A stretch of 64,000 nt of DNA from positions 25,072-89,071 of the forward strand of contig VCMS01000245.1 in NCBI GenBank assembly GCA_022539475.1, in the 5' to 3' direction. Source of the stretch: Gracilaria domingensis (taxonomy: Eukaryota > Rhodophyta > Florideophyceae > Gracilariales > Gracilariaceae). Both the position numbers and the translations under genes were made by a program. The notes under the pieces were generated by a model that saw only the letters and a program-made list of their open reading frames with translations, had not been told where the DNA came from and searched no databases. Shown piece by piece: positions 37,142 to 48,697 of the stretch; position 1 is the stretch's first letter; each line of letters opens with the position of its first letter.

Positions 37142-37390
37142 CTACTTCTTTTTTGCATGTATTAAAAAAGATATGTCCTTAGTACGGTCATGCTTCTTAA
37201 CAGTAGCCATAATGGCATCCATGCTCTCGCTCACCGGCTTGTGCGAAGAGCACAGAAAAAATGAGTTCAGCAACAGCGTGTCTTTCTTCAGAAGGTGGTT
37301 GAGCATTTCCGGGAGTTGCTTGGGCGTGAAACTCAGCGGCACGTCAAACACAGCACCTACTGAGTTGGGCTCCTGCGATAAAAGCTGCAT
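37142..37390 (-). pseudogene. NLE-domain scrap, Notchless-like ribosome biogenesis factor
   Basis: The 82-residue frame contains VGAVFDVPLSFTPKQLPEML, which fits the start of the NLE domain (FDVPLDITPKQL in the family). It continues with NSFFLCSSHKPVSES and FLIHAKKK. In Notchless and WDR12 this domain precedes WD40 repeats and docks to the Rea1/Midasin AAA ATPase during 60S assembly. No WD40 repeats follow here, and the frame ends at a stop. It is a short 5' piece only. Confidence 0.6.
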
Positions 37391-37499
37391 GAGCGCGCTT
37401 GGGAGTGCGCGCGCCGCGAAGTCGGCGCCATCCGACTACATTGCTCGCGGCCTAACTCGGCGAAGAAGACGGCGCATCAGCCGACGCGTTATCCCCGGA

Positions 37500-37860
37500 A
37501 AACTGTACGGGATGCCGGAAACGCGTTCCCCATATTTTGTGACGATGACAAAAATTCAAAAACTTTTTGCAAAACATGTGTGCTTTTGGGGTATGGATCA
37601 GCCACTCTAGATCTTTGTAGAATGCAGAGAATCATTCGAGGTCGGTTTTTATTCCATCTTCTACCAAGGAAAGAAGAAGACAATCTGGGCTCCCCATATT
37701 TAGTCAATCAACTCGATATAGCGTACCCCATACGGCTTGGTTCCCCATATTTCAAGAAAATTGGTAATTTTTTATTATACGGATGTCTCTACAGTCATTT
37801 CCTTGATTGTTTAATAAAATATGGGCAATAATCTGGGTTCCCCATATTTTTCGGGGGGTA
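37500..37860. repeat. Cluster of CCCCATATTT motifs
   Basis: The word CCCCATATTT occurs at about 37520, 37692, 37741 and 37838. A related ACCCCATACGG lies near 37725, GGGGTATGG words lie near 37588 and 37855, and an inverted AATATGGG near 37818. No coding potential. The word spacing is irregular, so it is not a simple satellite. Confidence 0.65.
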
Positions 37861-38173
37861 TGGAAGACTCAACGACGACGCCGCCGCGCACGTGGCACGT
37901 GACGCGTGTATTCGCGCAGGCATACACAGCAGTAGCGGCCCCAGCATTTGGACCGCATGCCGCGGAGGCGTCTCGCCACCCTTCCCCTGGCTGACTAATG
38001 GCGATTATCGCCGCTGCCGACTCAGGTGCTGACCTCCGCAGTCCTTCATCATCTGCCGACGCCGCGCCGCTGTCGCTCGCCATGTCACACCCTCACGGTG
38101 TGCACGCGGCTGTCCGCCATGAAGGCGATGTGCTTCCTCTCGCAGCTTCCGTCGCTTCTGACCAGCCAATCCC

Positions 38174-39013
38174 ATGCCAGCACGCACGCTCTCCGTCGCA
38201 TCTCCCTCATTCCCCGCCGCCCCGCATGCCGCGCTTGCCTGCAGTGCGGCCCGACCGCTCATGCTGCTGGCGCTAACCGACGCGTCGCGCGACGCGCAGC
38301 TCACACTGGCGATCGTAAGCGCCGTCACCCTGTGGCTGGGCGTCTGGCAACGGGTAACAGCGCTTTGGCTGGTTTCCTCACGAACGACGAGGAAGATTAT
38401 ACACATCAGTTCCTGGCCGGCTTTCCTTGCGTTGTGGCCGCTGTATAGCGCGATTACCCACGCGCGTCTGTGTGCCGCCTGCGTGCTGCTGCTGTTCTAC
38501 GCTGTGCTTGTAGTGTCGGGCTTGTCGTCGGCAACCTCCGTGCGGAGGTTGGCGCCCGCGTTGTCAAGAGAGGGAAGCGCGCCTGAGGCTCTACGCGGAC
38601 CGCTGATTTACAGTGTGACGCTTCTGCTGCTCACGCTCTTTCTGTTCCGCACGTCAGACGCAGCGGTTGCCGTGGCGGGTATGTGCGTGGGTGACGGGTT
38701 TGCGAAGTTAATTAGACGCGGAGTACAGTCCACAAAGTGGCCTAGAGGCGACAAGAGTGTGGCCGGCAGCATCGCACCTGTGCTGGGCGCTTCGACGACC
38801 TTCATTGCGTTGCTGCGCTGGTTTTCGTGCTTGGAAATCGCAGTTGTTCCTGGCACAGGTACCTTCACCTTGGTTGCGCTGATTGCGTTGCCGAGCACGG
38901 GCGCGGAGTTGGTGGCAGACGAGATTGGAAGCAATGACAACGTGGCGCTGGCGCTGTCGGCGGCCATTTTGAAGCTTCTCATGGGAGACGGCGGCTTTGC
39001 ACCGAACTGCTGA
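38174..39013 (+). CDS. VTE5: Phytol kinase / polyprenol kinase, VTE5-FOLK type
   Basis: An intact 279-residue frame. The family phosphorylates phytol released from chlorophyll, using CTP, to feed phytyl diphosphate into tocopherol and chlorophyll synthesis; relatives act on farnesol. It is an integral protein of the plastid envelope. Visible hallmarks: RTTRKIIHISSW (first conserved helix), SREGSAPEALRGPLIYSVTLLL, CVGDGFAKLI (GDG motif), KSVAGSIAP, and a C-terminal SLPTTD-like segment (ALPSTGAELVADEIGSNDN). Several Leu/Ala-rich membrane segments separate them. The N-terminus (MPARTLSVASPSFPAAP) is transit-peptide-like. An in-frame stop lies just upstream, which supports this start. It ends about 130 bp before the desaturase gene on the same strand. 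It could instead prefer another prenyl alcohol. Confidence 0.82.
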   Translation: MPARTLSVASPSFPAAPHAALACSAARPLMLLALTDASRDAQLTLAIVSAVTLWLGVWQRVTALWLVSSRTTRKIIHISSWPAFLALWPLYSAITHARLCAACVLLLFYAVLVVSGLSSATSVRRLAPALSREGSAPEALRGPLIYSVTLLLLTLFLFRTSDAAVAVAGMCVGDGFAKLIRRGVQSTKWPRGDKSVAGSIAPVLGASTTFIALLRWFSCLEIAVVPGTGTFTLVALIALPSTGAELVADEIGSNDNVALALSAAILKLLMGDGGFAPNC

Positions 39014-39146
39014 TCTCATATCGCTGCATCGTAGCTGCCGTGCGCCTGCAGCTCATTTCTGTTTTGTAAACATTTTCACGACACACTTTATCAATTTTCT
39101 GCGCTCGCTAAATGTCGACGACATTCTTCCTCATCCAACTCACACC

Positions 39147-40791
<1,645 letters not shown>

Positions 40792-40855
40792 GCAGAAAAA
40801 GCTTTACTCTTTGCGAGCCCTTTACCCGTTTAGTAGCGTTAACTTACGAAACACT

Positions 40856-43800
40856 CTACGAAAGATGGAACGACCTCTGTTCTTCACGAACAGCGTAAAG
40901 CACCTACTTCTCCGCAACCTCATAAGAACTATACTCCGGGAGTTTGAAATAATTCGTAAAAGTCATCATGGTTCGCAAACACTGGTCTGGAGAGTGCTCA
41001 CTTTCCGGGGTACGTCGCACAATTGTTAGACGGGGATGCAATTTGCTCAGCCCCTCGAGCGGAAGAGCTGGAGAGCCAGTAGTATATTGGATGAAATGCT
41101 GTTGATGTTCTTCATCTAATTCTGTTTGAAGTCGTAGGAAGTACTTCACCGCTGCGCTCTCCTGGCTGAATCCATGATCAAATCGCGTAGAATGAACCAA
41201 AAAGGGCATAGTCCACTTCTCATATTGCGGACCGCAGAACAACAACTCAAATTCAGCGCTTCGGAACACTAGAAGACTCGTTATATCAATTAGCTCACCC
41301 AAGCCTCTCAAAAGCGCTTCAGCTTGCTGATACACACCTCTAAAGAGCACAAGGTACGTCAATCTTCTCAAGAAGTCTTCAGCATTCTCCCCATTCACTT
41401 CAATATTGCTTCCGCCTTTCACAAGTTCTATCGAATCATCACCGGGCAAAACAAATGTCAGACAAAGGGCTGGTATCGAATCGCCTTCATTGTCATTCAC
41501 CATTCTCATAATTGATTGCAGCGAAAAAGCGAGTTGATGGTCAACACTATCCAGCAGTTTCAAAGCCGATTTCACGCTAATGTATCTCTGCCACACCTTC
41601 TTTCGATCTACAAGATCCAACTTTGTCAAGCTGTCGTGTTTGTTGCTTCCGAATCCGCTTTCTAGGATGGATCACGAGCCTGATGAATCTGAAGTTGAGG
41701 GTCCACAGCTGTCGAATATTACTCCACAGTATGGCAGGAGAAGTTCCGAGAAAGTGTTCAAAACCTTCAAATCCAGCAAGCGACCGTCAATAACAGCCGT
41801 ACCCAGGAGACGACCAATTAATTGGAACAAAGAGCAAGTCTTGGAAGCCGCAGATTTGGGCTTCGCTAATCGTTACTGGTAGTCATGAAGGGAATAGTAC
41901 TGTGCCAGTAGGCACCACGTAGCTTGGAGACTCGTTCTAAACTGCCAACTGTCGGTTTCGTGTTAGATTGCCTTCGAATTCTCGTCGTGTAGGAGACTGA
42001 CGAACTGGTACGTGAACATTATCCCGAATCTGATGAATGAAGTGCGTTCCCACATCCGATTCCGCCTTTGCTTTGATTTTCTAGGAACTGCTACTTCTCC
42101 AAAGCTTCAGATCTACCATCTGAATTTCTCTCGAGGTAAAAGTGTAAAACTCAAGAATAGATTCCAATCCTGTATCAACCTCGTTGAAGTATTCGACCTA
42201 CAGCACTGTACCATGAGAGCAATACATGGTCACCACCTTGACGGCAGATTCGAGGATTCGGTCGCGGTGGATTCGAACCCCAAGCACTTCCACCCACGCA
42301 ACGTTGGCGTGACTGCCGTGGTTTTAAACGATGTCGACGTTCCTCTATCCGCATCAGCACGCGTCTTCATCTACGTCTTTGCCCCAGGAATGAGCACCCA
42401 AGCAGCTCCCGTCATTACAGAAGATGACAGAGTAGCTCCGACACGCGTCAGGCATGTGCGGCAAGCATTAAACACTTTTTCAAGTGGAGGTGGTTCGAAA
42501 AACGGCGGAGCAGCGACTGTCAGACAGGCCGCGGCTCACCGGCCTCGCGCGTGGAAATTTGTCGCTCTCAGCTCTTCATACCAACGCTACAGTCTGCATA
42601 CAATCGGCATGATACCAGTCGGTACCGTCGATACTCACCCGCGTGCCGCCTCGTCCGCTCCAGACAACCCCGCCGCCTCCGCCGCCCCCGCCACCGCCGT
42701 CTCTTCCACCAGGTACACCGTACCGCGCCCGTACACATCGTGCTCTACGAACGTTGCGTTCGCATCCAGCGGCACCGTGGCCGCGGCCGCGGCCGCGGCC
42801 GCCGCGGGCGCAAGCCGCGCCGCCACCATCCACGCCCCCAGCACAGCTGCACTCACCAGCGTCAGCAGTAGCAACAGCATCCCCATTACCTGCATCACTA
42901 TCGTCAGCAGCTCCTCCAGCGGGAAGGTGCCGATGCCACGTCGCTACCGTCACCACCCCCGTGTTCGACAGCGCCAACCGCTCCGCCCGTTGTCCGCGAG
43001 TGGCCCTCCGAATACGACGCCATAATTAGCTCTGGAGGGAGTTCATAGAAGTCTAACAGGTCCAGTAACTGCTGCAGAGCCGCTGTATCTGGGGTCCGTT
43101 GAGCTCCGTTGATTCTTATATTAACGAGCAAGTACAGCGTCTCGGTATTGTAGATCACCCGAAGGTCTGGCGTGAGACTGGCAAGTGCCGCCGCCGTACG
43201 CAAGTACCTGCACTTTGGATGGCATTGGGTGCAGAATTCGCCGCAATCTGATTCAATACCGCGGTGAAGTTGGCCAGCGCGTCAGAGTCCGTACTGGATG
43301 AACTTACTACGGCTGACAGGATGAACTTCACCATGTCAGTTCCTACCAGTTGGTAGTCCGAATGGTCAGCAGCAACAAAGGCGTCCTTCCGCATGGGCGG
43401 CCAATGAGGAAAGGTCCGCTTCATTGTCAGCACTACTTGTGACCAAGATGCTTCCCCTCGCCGTTGAGGCAAGCACGGTGAAACCTCACCGTCAAGATGT
43501 TCATCGTCTGCAGCGGAATCGTTGCCCTCTACGTCTGCTTCTGCTCGAGAGGATCGATCTCTGCTACTACTTCTAGCCGATCTGGATCGTCTTGACCTAT
43601 GACCTCCTGGCACTCTATCCGTAGATGACCGTCCCACCTCTCGAACTCGAGGACATAAGAATTCGTGAACGCTCGCCATTATAGCGAGCGGCTCAATCAG
43701 CACATTATGATTAGAATAATCCCTTAAACTCTCACCCCTAGACGCCGGTGCAGCCCGATTCAATCTTACCTTGAACGGTTGGGTAAGTTGCCTCAGACCA

Positions 43801-44643
43801 GAAGTCACAGATGAAAAAGATGTACCATGGCTGGTTTCATTTGTGTGAACTTCAAGCTTCTACTCAGCTGACAAGACCCCGAGGGCTAAATTGATTAGCG
43901 ATGGTAAAGGCGCTCTTTTCTTTATGTTCGTTTAAGACCTTGACAAACATACCAGTTCGAACAGAAGCAACATTGATATCATCCGTAGAGAAGAAGCTTG
44001 CAAGAGCGTCCATGATGCCGCTCTTTGATATCTCGAAAACGGTCAGGCCATCCGTCGCGATAATCACAGATACAAACTCGGAAATAGCCTTTTCCACTTC
44101 ACCTTCCCTCTCTTCCTCTAACGCATAGTTTAACGACTCACATATTTTGGTGAGTTTTTCCAGCACGCTGTTTTTCGAAAGTTCTTCATTGACAGCATTT
44201 TCTCCATTCCCTCCAAGATACTGCGTGAGAATAGACCGCGCGGCTTTGGGAACCATGGTCGGGAGAAAAAGATTCGGAATTCGAAGCTGCTGTATAGCAC
44301 GGGAGGACAGTCTGTGATGTGCACCACCTGCCTCACTTCGGGAAACTCTGTGAGTTGGGTCGCGTTGCAGAGCAGCGAGGGCTGTCCACACTGAGTCCAT
44401 GTCCCGCAAGTTGATGGCTGTTCCAGCATGATCCCCATGAGAGTGAACATGATCGATTCTTCCAGATGAAGACCCTGGTATCGGAGCTCGGGTAACAAGT
44501 TCAATACTTTGATTGTCTTCGTCCTTCTTTTCCCCTTCCTGTTAACTTTCCAAAGCAGAGAGTCGAAGGATTTCATGAACAACACCTTCACGCACAAACG
44601 CCTCTGGCAAAGACAGCAACTTTTCTAATGCAGACGATGTCAT
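40856..44643 (-). pseudogene. UPL3: HECT-type E3 ubiquitin ligase, UPL3/TRIP12 family, broken
   Basis: Minus strand, in order: an armadillo-end segment (LEKLLSLPEAFVREGVVHEIL, from ATG 44643); SILTQYLGGNGENAVNEEL and LTKICESLNYALEE; SEFVSVIIATDGLTVFEISKSG; VRLNRAAPASRG and EPLAIMASVHEFL (43155-43808); HRDRILESAVKVV and EYFNEVDTGLESILEFYTF (about 42080-42275); and the HECT C-lobe (40904-41629) with DSIELVKGGSNIEV, FIQYTTGSPALPLEG, LTIVRRT and SFHLS, ending at 40856. Defects include several frame changes, in-frame TAG between GTVL and VEYF and at 40904-40906 (13 codons before the natural end), and loss of the catalytic cysteine: MMTFTNYFKLP where the family has MTCVNYLKLP. About 1.1 kb in the middle is not recognisable. 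Confidence 0.88.
42300..43450 (-). other. Unassigned coding-like sequence inside the UPL3 pseudogene
   Basis: Minus-strand frames give YQLVGTDMVKFILSAVV and NFTAVLNQIAANSAPNAIQ (to about 43200), continued in another frame by LTPDLRVIYNTETLYLLVNI and LQQLLDLLDFYELPPELIM. A hydrophobic segment follows (VMGMLLLLLTLVSAAVLGAW, near 42870) with a poly-Ala run and LDANATFVEHDVYGRGTVYL. This does not resemble UPL3/TRIP12. It may be a membrane-protein gene fragment inserted into the ligase gene, or a diverged linker. The plus-strand frame 42012-43025 over the same bases is Pro/Ala-rich and is probably a shadow. Confidence 0.35.
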
Positions 44644-44847
44644 CGCCAACCCAACAAGAGCCTCGCTGCCGGCGGTCTGCACGCGCGACGACGCGGCTGT
44701 TCTCGGTGGGGCGGGGGGGTGGAGGGGTGGGAGTGGCGGGTGAAACGAGAAGGACGGGAAGCGGCAGCGCGAGGAAATCGGTGGCGGACGGGGTTTGCGG
44801 CCGCGCCACGGCGGGAACGCGAACGCGGGGAAGGAAGTTCGCTGAGG

Positions 44848-46696
44848 TCGGGTTGTTGCACATGCGCGTCGTCAGACATGTCATAATGTCATTCTGTCGT
44901 ACTAGCAGCAGGCGAGGACAAGTTGTGTTAGGGTCGCTACCCTAACACAACTTGACCACCCTGCCCGCGGGCACGTTACGTTTTGGCTGGCGTTGCGTGC
45001 GTTGTGTGTTTTGGGAGGTCTGTGGACGCTACCAGAATGGGCCGAAAACGTGCCCGCGGGCGATATGGGGTCGGTCGTGTTAGGGTAGCTACCCTAACAC
45101 GACCGTACCCCCCCGCCCGCGGGCATAAAATTGTGGTGCAAACCCTCGACGGGAAAACAACAAGCCGCGTCGCGGACGAGCACCTCAGGGTGTTCAGGCC
45201 CTGCTCCCTGCGAAGGGCAGTCGAGCGGCAGAACCCTCCGATAGGGCCAACGCGAGCCGGGTGTAAATCCGGGTGGCCCCGATCTGGGGGTGCAGTCGGA
45301 GGTAAAAGGGGTAGAATCGGCGTAGGCATCCGGATGGTTCCGGCGAGCCACAGCGAGTGGGGTTATCCAGCCTAACGGTATGGGACGACAAAAGATCAAC
45401 AAACGAGCCGCACTGCGGAGCACTGACTCGCGATAAGCGGGAAAACTCCCGAGATAAATGGGACAAACGTACAATGTAGGGCAGAGTAGTGAAAGCCGTA
45501 AGACGGAAATGAAAACAATAAAATAGATAAGACAAGTGCCGTGACGACGGATTAGTACTCCTCAGGGACGGAGGTTGGTTGATCAACCCGGAATTGCGGC
45601 GGTATTTTCCAGGATGGGGCTCGTGACCGGGCGCAAGCGGCAAGAAGATCAGAGCCAAAGGCCTCGTTGAGGTTTACTTCCCGTACAGTGGCGGCAAGGG
45701 CCGCCACTTATATACGGCACTTGAAAATATCCATTAAAATATCTAACTTTATGGCGATGCCGGCCAATACACTACAGGTGTACACCCGTGGCAGGTTTGC
45801 CACGGCGCACCCGCTATCGGGCCAACTTGGCACACGTGTGCAGAAATACTACGCTTCCTAGGCATACCCCAAAATAGGGCCACTATCACAGTAGCCTCTC
45901 ATAACCTGAGGTGTCGAAGCCGGTAACGGATCAACAAACTATGAAAAGCACCTCGGTGCATCCCCACAAAAGGGCCTTTTGCTCTACAAAAATCGCACAT
46001 TTTTCAAAAAACCGGCCAAAACGTGCCTGCGGGAGGGGGGTCCGTTTGTGTTAGGGTAGCTACCCAAACACAATCGGACCCCCCCGCCCGCGGACATAAA
46101 AAAGCACATTTTTCAAAAAAACCGGCAAAAACGTGCCCGCGGACGGGGGGGTCCGGTTGTGTTAGGGTAGCCACCCTAACACAACCGACCCCCCCCCCCT
46201 CCACGCCCACGCGCACGTTCTGGCCACATTTTGGCACGATGCAGAGACTTCTCAAAACACCTTCCTCCACACTTCCCGCACTCATTACGGTGCACCTGCC
46301 CCCCAACACGTGAACGCTGCTGGCCACGTGGATTGGCGGGAGGTAAAAGAGCTGTATAGACAACGCCGGCTGTACATCAATAAGAGTATATCTCGAGTAT
46401 TATAAGCTCTTAAAAAGCACAATTCAAGAGCGCAGTGATTACTTGCATAAGTCTAAATCCACTAAAACCACCTCTTCACAGACAAATTTTTAAACCGTTT
46501 TGCAGCGTTTTGACACCTCCCAAAACACAGTTTGATGCATTACTCACAGTCCTTTTGTTGCAAGCACAATATGAATTCATTGGACAAGACTCAACTAGTT
46601 TTCGTATCCAAATGATGCTCATCTAGTAAAAGAACTCACGACCATGTGTTTGCTACAAGTTGTGTACTTATTGACAAACTACACTATTTACACTGC
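44848..46696 (+). repeat. PAL array 4, split by a solo LTR
   Basis: Modules lie near 44925-44955, 45065-45115, 46035-46090 and 46145-46195. The inner edge (GGTTGTTGCACATG, CAGACATGTC) matches PAL 2. The outer end ACACTATTTACACTG (46696) abuts the CGTCTGTC start of Plv copy C. A solo LTR occupies 45131-45983 inside a spacer. The array begins about 200 bp upstream of the UPL3 start. Confidence 0.85.
45131..45983 (+). mobile_element. Solo LTR inserted in PAL array 4
   Basis: Bounded by TGTGGTGCAAACC and TTTTGCTCTACA. It is flanked on both sides by AAAAT, a 5-bp target duplication: the left flank reads GCATAAAAT and the right AAAATCGCAC, matching the uninterrupted spacer GCATAAAATCGCAC in other PAL copies. 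No internal retrotransposon sequence is present, so it looks like a recombined solo LTR of the family at 17220-18073. It postdates PAL array 4. Confidence 0.9.
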
Positions 46697-47390
46697 GTCT
46701 GTCTCTTGCAGATGCTAGTTTCTGGCGAGGGTCGTCCAGAAATTGGCAAGGGTCGTCCAGTAAATTTTTTGAAAAAATATCGAGATCAATTATTTCAAAA
46801 TTTGCAGATAATTGCTTGGGTCGTCCAGAATCTCTGTGCAGTAAATACTGGGGGGTTTTCCACTCGTGCTAGTTCTTTAGTCGAGGGCTACCTGAACCGT
46901 ATTTCGCGAAGTCTTAGTTCAGTTTCCATTAAGGTGCACATTACACGATACCTTCTGCGGAATGATACCCTGCAACGCATGGAATACTAGTGCTAGTACA
47001 GATGATGCCCATTCTGAAATCATACCGTTTTATTCGTATCTATTCTTCTATCGACCGCTTTTGCTAACCACTACTTCGCTATATTACATGTACCATTTCC
47101 CCATAATGGAGCGGGTGTAGGCGCAATCTGCGGCAGATGCCGCAGAGGGCACCTGCACGAAATTGCGGTATCGGTAGAACACATACGCACTCCGAGAGGA
47201 TGAGGCGCTTCGCGCCTCATCCTCTCCGTTCCTCATGTAGGGAACCATGCCCAGATGCATGGTTCCCTACTTGAGGAACCTGCACCTGCAACTCGTGAGC
47301 TACGTCCGCATCAAAAGTCATTTACCTGTATACGCAAGCAGAAATTATCCATAAGTTAGTCAATGATCCGTTAGATACATTTGAAATGCG

Positions 47391-47603
47391 ATGGAACGTA
47401 CCATTGATAAAACAAAACAGAAACGTTGCGCTAGAAAAGTCGAGGGACCTGGTAACTCGCAAACGGAAGAAGAAGCAGGAAAGGGATCGGTTAGATTACC
47501 AGCCCACCATATCATCGTAAACCGCGAAAGGTGTCGAAGCGAGAACTCACAAGCAAGGACACCGAGAATGCCCATGCAGCAAACATACCGCAAGACGCGA
47601 TAA
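47391..47603 (+). CDS. Basic reading frame, first tandem version (copy C)
   Basis: A 70-residue frame from MERTIDKTKQKR. It is a version of the small basic frame and lies about 350 bp before its duplicate at 47729-48103. Relative to that duplicate it is in a different register through its first half, so one of the two is damaged. Product unknown. Confidence 0.3.
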   Translation: MERTIDKTKQKRCARKVEGPGNSQTEEEAGKGSVRLPAHHIIVNRERCRSENSQARTPRMPMQQTYRKTR

Positions 47604-47728
47604 ACGAGAATCTAGCCTATATCCCAAACAAGTACCAGAATCGCCTATCCCGAACAGTCAGACAGTAAAACGACCAATTTCATTTTGTCTCTCAAGATCG
47701 ATGATGGATCTGGAGAGATGAAATAAAA

Positions 47729-48103
47729 TTGGTCGTTTACCTGTATACGCAAGCAGAAAGTATCCATAAGTTAGTCAATGCTCCGTTGGAAACATTTGAA
47801 TTGCGATGGAACGTACCATTGATAAAGCAAAACAGAAACGTTGCGCTAGAAAAGTCGAGGGACCTAGTAACTCGCAAAAGGAAGAAGAAGAAGGAAAGTG
47901 ATCGGTTAGATTACCAGCAATCCATTCATCGTAAAACGCGAAAGGTCTCGAAGCAAGAACTCACAAGCAACGACACCGAGAATGCCCATGCAGCAAACAT
48001 ACCGCAAGATGCGATAAACGAGACAGAAACCTATGTCTCAACCAAGTACCAGAATCGCCTATCCCGAACAGGCAGAGCTAGAGCCTATGGCGCAACGAAA
48101 TGA
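47729..48103 (+). CDS. Basic reading frame, second tandem version (copy C)
   Basis: 124 residues with RWNVPLIKQNRNVALEKSRD, TRKRKKKKESDRLDYQ, HRKTRKVSKQEL and YQNRLSRTG. It matches the copy B frame at 35356-35715 closely at the protein level, including the open register. It may encode a DNA-binding accessory factor, as some CACTA elements carry, but this is conjecture. Confidence 0.4.
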   Translation: MVVYLYTQAESIHKLVNAPLETFELRWNVPLIKQNRNVALEKSRDLVTRKRKKKKESDRLDYQQSIHRKTRKVSKQELTSNDTENAHAANIPQDAINETETYVSTKYQNRLSRTGRARAYGATK

Positions 48104-48697
48104 ACTATTGGTCGCGTACTTACAGTCGTCGGTTTGGGTTACCGGGTTCCCGTTTTCACCCTTCAACTCGTTCTATATCTTGAACAAATAGAAGAAGTTG
48201 AGGGTGATTAGCTTATTTCCTGCCGTTTCCATGTCGCAGAGCGCGAAGAAACGCGGTGAGGATTGGTTAGTTTAGAGCAAAGATACGTGGAAAGATATGG
48301 AAGAACGTACGAAAAGACTGCACGGAATACATCCCTGAGATACGGATGACTCCGTCCTACTTTCTTCCGCCCTCTACTTTATGGAGCCTCCATAAAGTGG
48401 AGGGCGGGAAAAAGTACGACGGAGCGGAGTATAACGCGATGATATCGATGGCATGGCTCACGACGGTAACGGAAGTTCGGACGTCGGAGGCGCGGCGGCG
48501 GCGGCGAAGGGAAGAGATTTATTTCTCTGTGCGAGATTGGACAAGTGTACAGCGTACAACGTTGGGAAACCACAGGTTTATAACCAGTGGTAGATAATAC
48601 GATAACTACACCCTTGTGTTGAGGTCGACGTGTACCTACGTTCGTTTTTGAACGAAAGCACGTGATTTAAACTCAAAATATATTCTCCGTTCTCAGC

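Noticed and set aside
41670-41882. Plus-strand frame starting MDHEPDESEVEGPQLS that looks like a protein start.
   Set aside because: It lies inside the UPL3 pseudogene on the opposite strand, is short, and has no continuation.
42263-42285. tRNA-like T-arm GGGGTTCGAATCCACC on the minus strand.
   Set aside because: The stem pairs poorly, no cloverleaf could be drawn, and the bases encode VRIHRDRILESA of the UPL3 pseudogene.
42012-43025. A 337-residue plus-strand frame rich in Ala, Pro and Ser.
   Set aside because: It overlies the minus-strand UPL3 HECT region and a poly-Ala/GC-rich tract, and its composition looks like a shadow of those.
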